Assembly (NCBI GenBank): GCA_030654175.1 | Contig: JAURXZ010000024.1 | Location: 372,001 to 436,000, forward strand | Source: Bacteroidia bacterium | GTDB taxonomy: Bacteria > Bacteroidota > Bacteroidia > 2-12-FULL-35-15 | Length of the DNA stretch: 64,000 nucleotides | Direction of reading: 5' to 3' | Shown here: positions 25,980-36,200 of the stretch, piece after piece | Position numbering within the stretch: position 1 is the first letter of the stretch | Layout of the letters: the number at the start of each line of letters is the position of its first letter | The notes under the pieces: generated by a model | Told to the model about the DNA's origin: nothing | The model's input: only the letters and a program-made list of their open reading frames with translations | The model's database searches: none | Made by a program: the position numbers and the translations under genes

Positions 25980-26036
25980 AATGTGCTAATTTGCCGAATG
26001 CTTAAAACACATTTTCAAATTAGCACATTTTTTTTA
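25980..26036 (+). terminator. Hairpin terminator after the MORN-like gene
   Basis: AATGTGCTAATTTG at 25980-25993 pairs exactly with CAAATTAGCACATT at 26016-26029, followed by a T-run. The loop is long (22 nt). The same motif recurs in other gaps of the window (around 640-660 and 31731-31757), so it may be a dispersed repeat used as a terminator. Confidence 0.5.
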
Positions 26037-26087
26037 ATTTGAAAATTAAATATGTTCATTACCAAATTTTCAAATTGATTTATTTCT

Positions 26088-27560
26088 ATGAAGAACCACC
26101 TTGTAATTTACAATACACTAACCCGGACAAAAGAAAAGTTTGAACCCCTCAATGAAGGTATGGTTGGCTTGTATGTTTGTGGCCCAACAGTTTACAGTGA
26201 TGTGCATTTGGGCAACTGCCGCACTTTTATATCCTTTGATCTGATCTATCGCTATTTATTACATTCGGGATTTAAAGTACGTTATGTGCGTAACATCACT
26301 GATGCAGGACATCTGGAAGGTGACCGGGATGAAGGGGATGATAAATTTGAAAAGAAAGCGAAGTTGGAACAATTAGAACCAATGGAGATCGTGCAAAAAT
26401 ATACGCTCGGATTCCATGATGTAATGCGTGAATTTAATGCACTTCCTCCAAGCATTGAGCCTACTGCTACCGGACATATTTGTGAGCAGATTGAAATGGT
26501 AAAACAGATCATTTCAAATGGATATGCGTATGAAGTAAATGGTACTGTTTATTTTGACGTAGAAAAATACAACAAGGAGTTTCCTTACGGACAGCTTACT
26601 AACAGGCAATTAGATGACCTGATAGCAAACACACGTGAGCTTAGCGGACAAGATGAAAAACGTGGCCGCCTGGATTTTGCTTTGTGGATAAAAGTAAAAC
26701 CAGAACAGATCATGCGCTGGCCATCGCCCTGGGGATGGGGTTTTCCCGGCTGGCACATTGAATGCTCAGCCATGAGTAGTAAATATTTAGGTGATACATT
26801 TGATATACATGGTGGTGGAATGGATCTGCAGGCAACTCACCATACCAATGAAATTGCTCAATCCCAGGCATGTAACCACAAAGCACCGGTTAAATACTGG
26901 ATGCATACCAATATGCTTACAGTGAACGGTGTTCGTATGTCTAAAACAGCAGGTAATGGCTTTTTGCCCGGTGAATTATTTACCGGAGATCATCCATTAT
27001 TAGAAAAAGGATATAGCCCAATGGGGGTGCGCTTTTTTATGATGCAAACCCATTACCGCAGTACACTTGATTTCTCGAATGAAGCACTGCAGGCATCTGA
27101 AAAAGGATACGCCCGTTTGATGGCTTCTATTAAAACGCTGGAGAATTTAAAAGCATCTGCCAGATCTACTTCTGATATAAAAGAGATCGAAAAAAATTGC
27201 TACGATGCAATGAATGATGATTTTAATACTCCCATTTTAATCGCTAACCTTTTTGAAGCTTCCCGCATCATTAACTCAGTAAATGACAACAAAGAAACGA
27301 TCACCGGTGAGGATATCATTTCTCTGAAAAAATTAATGCATGAGTTTGTTTTTGATGTGTTGGGGTTAAAAACAGAAACATCCAACACAGCCAGCGATAA
27401 GGCCTTACAAGGTGTAATGGAAATAATTCTGGAGATCAGAAAAGAAATAAAAGCAAGAAAAGATTTTGCCGCATCTGATAAATTGCGTGATGATCTGAGT
27501 AAAAACAATATTATAATAAAAGATACTAAAGATGGTTCAGTCTGGACGATTCAAGAATAA
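26088..27560 (+). CDS. cysS: Cysteine--tRNA ligase
   Basis: Charges tRNA-Cys with cysteine in the cytoplasm. 490 residues, usual length. Class I signatures are visible: the HIGH-type motif H40-LGN ([10 protein letters not shown]) and the KMSKS-type motif R283-MSKT ([10 protein letters not shown]). Zn ligands include C31 in YVCGPTVY, C in WHIECSAM near 224, and H in [10 protein letters not shown]. The [14 protein letters not shown] segment is typical. The C-terminal DALR-like helical region ends with [21 protein letters not shown]. The last 29 bp overlap the M28 peptidase gene, so the two may be co-expressed. Confidence 0.96.
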   Translation: MKNHLVIYNTLTRTKEKFEPLNEGMVGLYVCGPTVYSDVHLGNCRTFISFDLIYRYLLHSGFKVRYVRNITDAGHLEGDRDEGDDKFEKKAKLEQLEPMEIVQKYTLGFHDVMREFNALPPSIEPTATGHICEQIEMVKQIISNGYAYEVNGTVYFDVEKYNKEFPYGQLTNRQLDDLIANTRELSGQDEKRGRLDFALWIKVKPEQIMRWPSPWGWGFPGWHIECSAMSSKYLGDTFDIHGGGMDLQATHHTNEIAQSQACNHKAPVKYWMHTNMLTVNGVRMSKTAGNGFLPGELFTGDHPLLEKGYSPMGVRFFMMQTHYRSTLDFSNEALQASEKGYARLMASIKTLENLKASARSTSDIKEIEKNCYDAMNDDFNTPILIANLFEASRIINSVNDNKETITGEDIISLKKLMHEFVFDVLGLKTETSNTASDKALQGVMEIILEIRKEIKARKDFAASDKLRDDLSKNNIIIKDTKDGSVWTIQE

Positions 27561-28530
27561 AATACTACTGCTGTTTTTTGTTACTACATTATTTTTTCTT
27601 GCATCCTGCCGTAACGAAACGGAACAAACAACAGAAACAGTGGACATAAAAAATGTTGGTGTAAAAAAAGTTACAGCGCCTGATTTTAATGCCGATTCGG
27701 CCTATGCCTATATAAAAGCTCAGGTTGATTTTGGCCCTCGTGTTCCGGGAACTAGTTCACATGCCAAGTGTGCAGATTATTTAGTTTCAAAATTAAAATC
27801 ATACGGGCTTGAAACCATTGTTCAACGAGGAACTGTACAAACTTTTGATAAAAAACAATTCACTTTAAAAAACATTATCGCCACCTTTAAACCGGAAGCA
27901 CAAAGCAGAATTTTGATCTGCTCACACTGGGATACCCGCCCCTTTGCTGATTCGGATACAAAAGATAAAGACAAACCCATTGATGGCGCTAATGATGGTG
28001 CTAGTGGTGTTGGAGTTGCTTTGGAAATAGCCCGCCAGATAAGTACTATTCAACCTAATATTGGGATTGATATCATCTTTTTTGATCTTGAAGATTATGG
28101 AACAAGCGGAGACAATGAATCGTGGTGCCTTGGTTCGCAATTTTGGGCAAAGAATCTGCATAAAACAAACTACTATGCGAATTTTGGAGTCTTGTTAGAT
28201 ATGGTTGGTGGGCCTAATGCTATTTTCCCTAAAGAAAGTAAATCTGTGGAATATGCTTCTGCTGCTGTTGATAAAGTTTGGAAAGCAGCTAGCAACATTG
28301 GTTATGGAAATTATTTTTTGTCACAGACAAAAGAATTTGTTGGCGTTGATGATCACATTTATGTGAATCAGGCCGGCATACCATGTATTGATATTATTGA
28401 GTATAACCAGGCAACTGGTGGCTTTGGAGATTATCACCATACGCATAAAGATAATATTAGCCTGATTGATAAAAACACATTGAAAGCGGTTGGACAAACA
28501 CTGCTGGAAGTGATCTATAATGAGAAGTAG
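27532..28530 (+). CDS. M28 family zinc peptidase / glutaminyl cyclase-like lipoprotein
   Basis: 332 residues. The N-terminus has a hydrophobic stretch ending in LFFLASC, a lipobox with Cys at 26, so it is a membrane-anchored periplasmic lipoprotein. The peptidase domain keeps the metal and catalytic residues: H132 and D134 in SHWDTRPF, D155 in GANDGASGVG, the DLEDYG segment near 184-190, D in VGVDDHIYVN near 285, and H305 in HTHKDN. M28 proteins of this length in Bacteroidota are aminopeptidases or glutaminyl-peptide cyclotransferases. The sequence alone does not separate them, though the W and E placements (EDYGTSGDNESW) favour the cyclase-like group. Starts inside the end of cysS (29-bp overlap). 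Confidence 0.82.
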   Translation: MVQSGRFKNKILLLFFVTTLFFLASCRNETEQTTETVDIKNVGVKKVTAPDFNADSAYAYIKAQVDFGPRVPGTSSHAKCADYLVSKLKSYGLETIVQRGTVQTFDKKQFTLKNIIATFKPEAQSRILICSHWDTRPFADSDTKDKDKPIDGANDGASGVGVALEIARQISTIQPNIGIDIIFFDLEDYGTSGDNESWCLGSQFWAKNLHKTNYYANFGVLLDMVGGPNAIFPKESKSVEYASAAVDKVWKAASNIGYGNYFLSQTKEFVGVDDHIYVNQAGIPCIDIIEYNQATGGFGDYHHTHKDNISLIDKNTLKAVGQTLLEVIYNEK

Positions 28531-28564
28531 AAAATAGGAACGACCTTATAAAATATAATTCCCA

Positions 28565-29524
28565 CTGAAAAAAATACTCATCATACGTTTTAGTTCCATT
28601 GGCGATATTGTATTAACTACGCCTGTGATCCGCTGTACAAAGCAACAAAGACCGGATATTGAAATCCACTACGTTACAAAAAAATCATTCAAAGGGATTT
28701 TAGAACACAATCCTTACATCACCAAAATTCACCTCATCGAAAAAGAGGTGAAAGAAATTATTGAAGATCTGAAAAAAGAAAATTTTGATCTTGTTGTTGA
28801 TCTTCATAACAATATCCGGTCGCTGCAAATAAAAAGGGCGCTGGGCAAACCCTCCGCATCATTCAAAAAATTGAATTTTAAAAAATGGTTGCTGGTCAAT
28901 TTTAAAATAAATAAAATGCCTGCAACGCACATAGTTGACCGCTATATGCAAACTGTCGAATCGCTTGGAATAAAAAACGATACTAAAGGTTTAGATTATT
29001 TTATTACCAGTGAGAATGAGGTGAACATTGCTTCTTTACCGGCATCCCATCAAAAGGGATACATCGGTTTTGTGATCGGTGCAAAGCATTTCACCAAACA
29101 ATTGCCCACAGAAAAAATAATTTCAATTTGTAAAAAAACAGATCGCCCCATTGTTTTATTGGGAGGAAAAGAAGATGCCGAGCGTGCCGAGTTAATTAAA
29201 AATGCTGTAGGAGCAGCCATTTACAATGCATGTGGAAAATACAATCTGAATCAATCTGCATCCTTAATAAAACAGGCAACAAAAATTATTTCACACGATA
29301 CCGGTTTAATGCATATTGCAGCTGCGTTCAAAAAAGAAATTATTTCCGTTTGGGGAAATACGGTCCCAGCCTTTGGTTTCACACCTTATCTGCCCGATGC
29401 AAGATCAAAAATAGTGGAGGTGAAAAATTTATCGTGCCGGCCATGTTCAAAAATTGGTTACGACAAATGCCCGAAGGGACATTTTAAATGTATGATGTTG
29501 ATTGATGAAACTGAATTTATTTAA
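28565..29524 (+). CDS. Glycosyltransferase family 9 (heptosyltransferase-like), apparent CTG start
   Basis: GT9 enzymes add heptose or related sugars to the lipopolysaccharide core at the cytoplasmic face of the inner membrane. The conserved N-terminus KKILIIRFSSIGDIVLTTPVIR is present in frame, but the codon before it is CTG (28565) and a stop (TAA) lies three codons upstream. The first GTG (28625) would remove the whole conserved N-terminal strand. I therefore place the start at CTG, giving 320 residues including the initiator. Later motifs fit the family: FVIGAKHFTKQLP-EK, VLLGGKEDAE, and ISHDTGLMHIAAAFKKEIISVWG near 240-270. Alternatives are a point mutation of ATG or a sequencing error. 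Family sure, start uncertain. Confidence 0.8.
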   Translation: MKKILIIRFSSIGDIVLTTPVIRCTKQQRPDIEIHYVTKKSFKGILEHNPYITKIHLIEKEVKEIIEDLKKENFDLVVDLHNNIRSLQIKRALGKPSASFKKLNFKKWLLVNFKINKMPATHIVDRYMQTVESLGIKNDTKGLDYFITSENEVNIASLPASHQKGYIGFVIGAKHFTKQLPTEKIISICKKTDRPIVLLGGKEDAERAELIKNAVGAAIYNACGKYNLNQSASLIKQATKIISHDTGLMHIAAAFKKEIISVWGNTVPAFGFTPYLPDARSKIVEVKNLSCRPCSKIGYDKCPKGHFKCMMLIDETEFI

Positions 29525-29734
29525 TTACAGTTTTTATATTTCTACAACCCCTACTATAAGCCCATTCGCTGAATACTGAAGGATAAAAAAAATAAAAACA
29601 AGAAACAATAATAGAATATAATAGTTCATAAATCTATGAAAGCAATAAACTTTTTAATGTAGATTTATAGTCTGACGAATTAGAAAATAATTTAGGAGCA
29701 TTATAAAAAAACTTCTTAAATCAAGTTTGCAAAA

Positions 29735-30748
29735 ATGCTGAAACCTCAATTAACAGACACGTTTGGCCGCCATCACGATTACTTGCGCATTTCGCTTACA
29801 GATGCGTGTAACCTGCGTTGTGTTTATTGTATGCCCAATGAAAAAGTGTTTGTTACGCCATCTGCAAAATTGATGCAGGTGGAAGAGATCGGGAATATCG
29901 CAAAAATGTTTGTTGAATTAGGAGTAAAAAAAATCCGCTTAACAGGAGGCGAGCCTTTGTTAAGAAAAGATGCTAAAGAAATTATACAAAAACTTTCAAA
30001 GCTCCCTGTAGAGCTTACTGTCAGCACTAATGCTGTATTGGTTGATCAATACATCGAAACCTTTAAGGCTGCTAATATCCGTTCTGTAAATGTAAGTTTG
30101 GATACGTTAAACCCCGATGAATTTTTTGCGATCACCAAACGGGGTGATTTTAAAAAGATCATGGCCAATATTTATATTCTACTATCACAGCATTTTAAAG
30201 TGAAAGTAAATATGGTGGTGATGAAAGGAGTAAACGAACATGCCATTTTGGATTTTATCAGTTGGACAAAAGATTTCCCGCTTGACGTCCGGTTTATAGA
30301 ATTCATGCCCTTTGCAGGAAATGCCTGGCTTCCTGAAAAAGTTTTCTCTTACAAGGAAATGCTGAATATGATAAGTGCAAAATATGAGTTTTTAAAATTG
30401 GAAGATGCGATTAACGATACCGCAAAAAAATACACTGTGCCAGGACATGCCGGTACTTTCGCTTTTATCACAACCATTACGGAACCTTTTTGTGGCACCT
30501 GCAATCGCTTGCGCCTAACGGCTGACGGGAAAATGAAAAACTGTTTGTTCTCTCAGGATGAAACAGATTTACTTACTGCCATGAGAAAGGGGGAAGATAT
30601 TACTCCTCTGATCATATCTTGTTTAGAAAATAAAAAACGGGAACGAGGCGGCCGCTTTGATTTTGAGAATGCTGTTGGTGCGAGCCCTTCAATTGCTCTG
30701 AATACAGCATCTATCGAGAACAGAAGTATGATCCGGATTGGTGGCTAA
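29735..30748 (+). CDS. moaA: GTP 3',8-cyclase (molybdenum cofactor biosynthesis)
   Basis: Radical SAM enzyme that starts molybdopterin synthesis from GTP. 337 residues, normal length. The N-terminal [4Fe-4S] cluster Cys are C25, C29 and C32 (CNLRCVYC). The SAM-binding GGEPLLRKD lies near 71-79. The C-terminal cluster Cys are C253, C256 and C270 (FCGTCNRLRLTADGKMKNC). The protein ends in R-GG, the GG tail needed for cyclisation with MoaC. No other mo- genes are adjacent, though a molybdate-type ABC permease and ATPase occur at 57301-58816. A possible promoter-like CAAGTTTG lies just before the start, one base off consensus. Confidence 0.95.
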   Translation: MLKPQLTDTFGRHHDYLRISLTDACNLRCVYCMPNEKVFVTPSAKLMQVEEIGNIAKMFVELGVKKIRLTGGEPLLRKDAKEIIQKLSKLPVELTVSTNAVLVDQYIETFKAANIRSVNVSLDTLNPDEFFAITKRGDFKKIMANIYILLSQHFKVKVNMVVMKGVNEHAILDFISWTKDFPLDVRFIEFMPFAGNAWLPEKVFSYKEMLNMISAKYEFLKLEDAINDTAKKYTVPGHAGTFAFITTITEPFCGTCNRLRLTADGKMKNCLFSQDETDLLTAMRKGEDITPLIISCLENKKRERGGRFDFENAVGASPSIALNTASIENRSMIRIGG

Positions 30749-30789
30749 AATTAATGTTGGTCTTTAAAAATAACAAACACTATTTCCCC

Positions 30790-31578
30790 TTACAAACACC
30801 CTGTTCTTCCGCCATCCACAGGCACATTAATGCCTGTAATATAGGATGCTGCCGGACTTGCTAAAAAAGCAACAGCATTGGCAATTTCAGAGGGTTCAGC
30901 AAAACGGCCCAATGGAATTTCGCCTTCCATTTCATTTTTGATCTGATTCAAAGATTCTCCGGTATTTTTAGATTTGTTTTCTATGATGGCCTGCAACCGT
31001 CCCGTTGACGTAGCACCGGGAAGCACATTGTTTACAGTGATTCCAAATGATGCCACTTCATTTGCAAGTGTTTTTGACCAGTTAGCAACAGCGGCACGAA
31101 TGGTATTTGAAACACCTAAATTTTTTAAAGGCATTTTAACAGAAGTACTTATAATATTGATGATCCTGCCGTAATTTTCTTTTTTCATTCCCTCTATCAC
31201 CGCCTGAACCAAAACATGATTGCATACCAAATGATTATTAAAGGCTTGTAGAAAATCCTCCACCTTCGCATTTGTTATCAGACCACCTGGAGGCCCTCCT
31301 GTATTATTTACTAAAATATGTATGGCACCCTGGGTTGCAACAAAGGTTTCTACTTTTTCTTTCAGTTGATTTGGATTTTGAAAATCGGCACATAAAAAAG
31401 TATGTGTTTGTCCTTTTGAAACATCCAGATCTTTTAATGCTGCTTTCAATGACTCTTCGTTGCGTGCAGCCAATACTATATTTGCACCAAGCACAGCAAG
31501 TTCTTTTGCCGAAGCTTTTCCAATGCCTTGTGTACTGCCGCAAACAAGAGCTGTTTTTCCTGATAGATCTAAATTCAT
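30790..31578 (-). CDS. SDR family oxidoreductase with altered catalytic pair
   Basis: 262 residues, cytoplasmic short-chain dehydrogenase fold. The cofactor motif is G-T-GIG (CGSTQGIGKASA, residues 14-25), then CADF, the NNTGGPPGG strand near 90, and the C-terminal GGRTGCL. The catalytic Ser is present (ISTS), but the residue 13 positions later, normally Tyr, is Ser and the one 17 later, normally Lys, is Arg (SNTIRAAV). This signature belongs to a 3-oxoacyl-ACP-reductase-like SDR subgroup, so it is probably inherited rather than a recent loss. Substrate unknown. It is convergent with moaA, with a 41-bp gap. Confidence 0.8.
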   Translation of the reverse strand: MNLDLSGKTALVCGSTQGIGKASAKELAVLGANIVLAARNEESLKAALKDLDVSKGQTHTFLCADFQNPNQLKEKVETFVATQGAIHILVNNTGGPPGGLITNAKVEDFLQAFNNHLVCNHVLVQAVIEGMKKENYGRIINIISTSVKMPLKNLGVSNTIRAAVANWSKTLANEVASFGITVNNVLPGATSTGRLQAIIENKSKNTGESLNQIKNEMEGEIPLGRFAEPSEIANAVAFLASPAASYITGINVPVDGGRTGCL

Positions 31579-31628
31579 AAATGATAATTTGAAAATTAAT
31601 TAATGCTTGTCTTTAAAGACAATATTAA

Positions 31629-31757
31629 GCCACGAATTACACCGATTTTATATGTTAATTCGTGAAATAGGTGGCAAATACTTTTTTATAATTTGATTAA
31701 TCACAATATAACGGACAGATAATAGTTAGCACATTGAAAATTAGCACATTTTCAAAT
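31629..31757. repeat. Short inverted-repeat elements upstream of the SDR gene
   Basis: GCCACGAATTACACC (31629) and the imperfect complement ending GGTGGC (31675) form one dyad. A second, AT-rich one at 31731-31757 contains CACATTGAAAATTAGCACATTTTC, related to the hairpin at 25980-26029. Both are non-coding and lie between lutB and the SDR gene. Confidence 0.5.
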
Positions 31758-33140
31758 TTACTTTATTCCCTTACGTTCTCTCCAGAGTTGGTTAAAAGAT
31801 TTGGGCACAACCTGTGGTAATTCTCTGCGCTCTCCCCACGATTTTTTGAAAAATTGCTTGAGCATAAAGTTTTTTAATTTTGCTCCGCCTTTATCCATTT
31901 TAGAGCGTTTCAGCATCGCTTTTTTCCAAAAATGCCATATCCAGTTATCTGTTTTTGCAGAAAGACCTTTTTCAACGCTGTCTCTACGATTCAATAATAA
32001 AAGTTTATGAATATCAATTTTTGCAGGACACACTTCCGTACATTTTCCACACAAAGTAGATGCGTAGCTTAAGTGCTTGAACTCCTCCATCCCTTGTATA
32101 TGAGGTGTAATAACAGAACCAATTGGCCCGCTGTAGGTGGTGCCATAAGCTTGCCCGCCAATGGTTTGGTAAACAGGACAAACAGTGGAGCATGCGCCAC
32201 ATCCAATACAGGAGAGAGCTTCTCTTTGCTCTGGTTTATCTAACAACAGAGAGCGGCCATTATCAAGCAAAATAACATACATTTCGCCCGGGCCATCAAC
32301 TTCATCTGATTGTTTGGGTCCGGTATAAATGGTATTATAAACAGTTAGGTTTTGTCCTGTTCCGTAGGTTGAAAGTACCGGCCAGAACAGATCCAGATCA
32401 GCCATAGAAGGAATAATTTTTTCAATTCCTACGATAGCGATGTGCACTTTCGGAAATGCCATTGACATTACTCCGTTCCCTTCATTTTCTGTTACAGCAA
32501 TAGCTCCGATATCAGCGATCAAAAAATTAGCTCCACTTACACCAACATCTGCTTTCGAATACTTTTCACGTAATTCCCTGCGAACAAAATCGGTTATTTG
32601 TTCAGGGTTCCAATCAAGGGGTGTTCCTTTTTTTTCATTAAATGTTTTTGCTACATCTTCTTTTGAAAGGTGCATTGCAGGGGTTACAGTGTGGAAAGGT
32701 GTTTCTTTACGTAATTGTAATATATATTCCCCCAGATCCGTTTCAATGCCTTCTATTCCGTTTTTTTCAAGCGCTTCTTTCAGGTGTATCTCTTCCGAAA
32801 CCATTGATTTCGTTTTTACAACTGTTTTTGCTTTCAGCTTTTGCATGATCTGAAGCGATTCTTTTATAGCTTCTTCGGCATCCTGCGCCCAAATAACTTT
32901 CCCTCCTCGCTTAATAAAATTGGCTTCAAATTCTACAAGGTATTTTTCAAGATTCTCAATTGATTTATGTTTAACTCCGGCAATACGTTTCTTGGCAAGT
33001 TCTAAATTACTGAATTGATTTTTTCCCTCAGCCACACTTCTATCATACTGCTCAATATTGTGCATTATTTTTTTTCGATGGCTCACGTCAACAATTTTTA
33101 TTTCTGATGCCGCTAAAAATGCTTCTAATGTTTTTGACAT
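31758..33140 (-). CDS. lutB: LutB-like lactate utilisation iron-sulfur protein
   Basis: 460 residues, cytoplasmic. An N-terminal LUD/DUF162 domain (about 70-300, including GANFLIADIGAIAVTENEGN) is followed by two ferredoxin-type [4Fe-4S] motifs, CIGCGACSTVCPVY and CGKCTEVCPAKID, separated by about 50 residues, and a DUF3390-like tail ending in W-ERK. This is the LutB/YkgF layout. LutABC oxidises L-lactate to pyruvate. LutA (CCG-domain protein) and LutC are not next to it here, so it may work with partners encoded elsewhere or in a related oxidoreductase complex. The preceding divergent region is short. Family sure; physiological substrate inferred from homologues. Confidence 0.88.
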   Translation of the reverse strand: MSKTLEAFLAASEIKIVDVSHRKKIMHNIEQYDRSVAEGKNQFSNLELAKKRIAGVKHKSIENLEKYLVEFEANFIKRGGKVIWAQDAEEAIKESLQIMQKLKAKTVVKTKSMVSEEIHLKEALEKNGIEGIETDLGEYILQLRKETPFHTVTPAMHLSKEDVAKTFNEKKGTPLDWNPEQITDFVRRELREKYSKADVGVSGANFLIADIGAIAVTENEGNGVMSMAFPKVHIAIVGIEKIIPSMADLDLFWPVLSTYGTGQNLTVYNTIYTGPKQSDEVDGPGEMYVILLDNGRSLLLDKPEQREALSCIGCGACSTVCPVYQTIGGQAYGTTYSGPIGSVITPHIQGMEEFKHLSYASTLCGKCTEVCPAKIDIHKLLLLNRRDSVEKGLSAKTDNWIWHFWKKAMLKRSKMDKGGAKLKNFMLKQFFKKSWGERRELPQVVPKSFNQLWRERKGIK

Positions 33141-33255
33141 GATTTTATAAATAAACTCTAATATTAGTATGGATTCCGGTTGCCAAAATCTTCAGATTTA
33201 TTCTTCATTTTTCAGGTTTGATCCGTAATCAAAAATCCCGCGATCTGCAATAATT

Positions 33256-36200
33256 TTATCTTATCAGTGTTACCTTCCCTTTGTAATCATGCTCTATCGT
33301 TTTGATATCAGTAACCCTGATAGAATAGATATACACATCTCTCTGTGCTAATTCTTTTCCGTGGTTTGCTTTGCCATCCCAGGGTGTATTGATGTTATCA
33401 GAAAAGAAGACCAAATTGCCCCAACGGTCAAAAATACTCATTTCATATTTAATAATAAAGATTCCTTTTCCTGAAAAAGTTTCATTTATACCATCGTCAT
33501 TCGGTGTAAAAGAATTAGGAATATAAAATACAAAATCTGGTTCTATGCTTATGTTTTGATAAGAGGTATCCAAACAGCCATAATTCGTATTTGTGATAAG
33601 CGTTATTGTATAAGTGCCTGTATCCGCATAGGTATGAGGCAGTGGATCAGACAGGGAAGAAGTATCCGTATCGCCAAAATTCCAACTCCAGAAATTGCTT
33701 CCGGCAGATAGATCTGTAAATGAAATAACCGGGTTTATAATTGTTTCTGTTTTAGGTTCAACCGTAAAATTGGCATCGGGTTTTGGGTATGCCGTAATAA
33801 AATTAATTTTTGATATCGAGCTTACACAGCCACTATCCGAAGTAACGGTTAATACCGGTGAATAAAATACCGGTGCAAATACCGAATCGTTGGAGTAGCA
33901 ACAAACAGGGCTCTCCGAATTGTTTGCCTGGGTGCCATTGCCAAAATCCCATAACCATCCTATATTAGAACCGGTGATGATTGAAGATGAATCCTGAAAA
34001 GTAATACAGAAAGGCTCGCATCCGGCAGAATCGTTTACTGCAAAATCAACAACCGGATTAGGATTAACAATACTGATCTTAGAGGTAGAATCAACACATC
34101 CGAAATATGAAACAACCGTCAACTGAACATTATACGATCCGGCAGAAGCATAAAGATGGGAAGTGTTTTGATTGGTATTTAAAGGACTGTTGTCACCAAA
34201 ATTCCAGGAATAAGAAAGTATCGTATCGGTTACCGGAATGCTGGATAGATCAGTAAAGAAAACCACGTTGCCATCACAAACATTTGCTGTACTGTATTCA
34301 ACATTTGGCAATGGATGGATCACCACATTTTTAACAATGGTGTCTTTACATCCATCAACAGATCTTGCGATCAACGAAACAGAATATGTTGTATCATTTG
34401 TAAATGTATGTGAAGGATTTTGATTGTTGTCGGAAGGTGTTCCATCCCCAAAATCCCATTCCCAAGCAGAAATACTGCCGGAAGCTACAGTTGAGGAATC
34501 ATAAAAATACATAACCTGGTTTAAGCAAATATTGGCAGATCCGAAATCAGCAACAGGCATAGGAAATACGGTAATGGTATCCTGTAACGTATCCGGACAG
34601 CCAAGATTGGATGAATAAGTAGTTAAAATAACAATATAGTCGCCCGGAATAGAATACAGATGACGAGGGCTCCATGTGCTTGTGTTCAAAGGAGAGTTGT
34701 CTCCAAAGTTCCAGGACCAGCTGGCGATGGTGCCCATTGCAGGGTTAAGTGATGTGTTTGTAAACAAAACAGAATCCAACAAACAGGTATTGTTGAACGT
34801 GAATCCTGTAATAGGAGGATCAAACGTTTTAACAGGGATGTTTGCAACAGCGGAACACCCATTTCCTGTGGTGGTTACCAATGTAACATTAAAGGTGCCC
34901 GGAACAGAATAATAATGTACGGGGTTTACTAAATTGCTGGTAACGCCACCATCTCCAAATACCCATAAATTGGAGGTTATGGAAGTAGAAAAATCTACAG
35001 TGGAAGTATTCGAGAAATGCATCGTATCACCAAAACATACATCGTTATGCGTAAAATCTGCAATTGGGTTGTAGTAAACCTGAACCGTTTTTATAACAGT
35101 ATCTGCACATCCGAAATTATTAGTCACAAATAAGGTAACACTGTGCATTCCCGCAGCCGGATAAATATAAAAAGGGCTCTGAGCGCTATTCAGAGCGCTT
35201 CCATCACCCATATCCCACACCCAGGTACTTATAGTTCCGGAAGAGGTTGTGGAACTATCATTGAATTGAGTTGCATTTCCATTACAAACTTTTGTTGAAC
35301 TAAATGCGGCAACAGGTTTTGGATGCACCGTTATTATTGCATCTCCGGTTTGCGGGTGGGTACACGCAGCAAGGTTTGCATCCTGCACGCTCACAAGGGC
35401 ATAGGTAAATATACCGGCTACTGTGGTTGGGGCAGATATAGTAACACTATCAACGCTGGTGGCGACCACAGTTGGCTGGATCACACCATTTATTGTAAAA
35501 GTAAATGTATATGGCCTTACACCACCGTATCCAACAAAAGTAATATTAGGTTCAGGAAAATACAGGCATAATGATGTTGTTCCGCTGATGGTTGCCGTTG
35601 GCAACGGATCCACTATTACAGTTGCAGTTCCGCTTTGCGCTTGCGAACAAGTGGTTGTGCTTGCATCTGTTACACTCACCAGGGTATATACAAAAGTACC
35701 ATCAATTACTGTTGAAGCTTGCACAGTTGCGGTGTCTCCATTAGTGGAAACCACTGTTTGATTTGCTCCACCATTAAGCTTATACGTAAAGGTGTAGGGC
35801 GCAGTACCATTGGATCCTATAAAGGTGATGTCGGGTGCTGTGGCATCTCTGCATACTGCTACCGTTCCGCCTACAGTTGCCGTAGGTAAAGGATTAACGG
35901 TTATTGTTGCGCTTCCGCTTTGCGGTTGAGAGCAAGTGGTGGAACTTGCATCCTGCACACTCAACAAATTGTAGATAAATACACCTGGAGTAGAAGTTGG
36001 AGCTGATACCACAATGCTGTTTCCGCTTATCGTTGTTGCTGTTAGAAGAGATCCGTTATTGATGGTGTAGGTAAAAGTAAAAGGTGCCGTACCTACAGAT
36101 CCTGTAAAAGTGATATTAGGTGAAATGCCACCTTCGCAAACCTCTGTTGTTCCTCCAATTAAAGCCGATGCCAATGGGAGGGGGTTTACTGTTATTGTTA

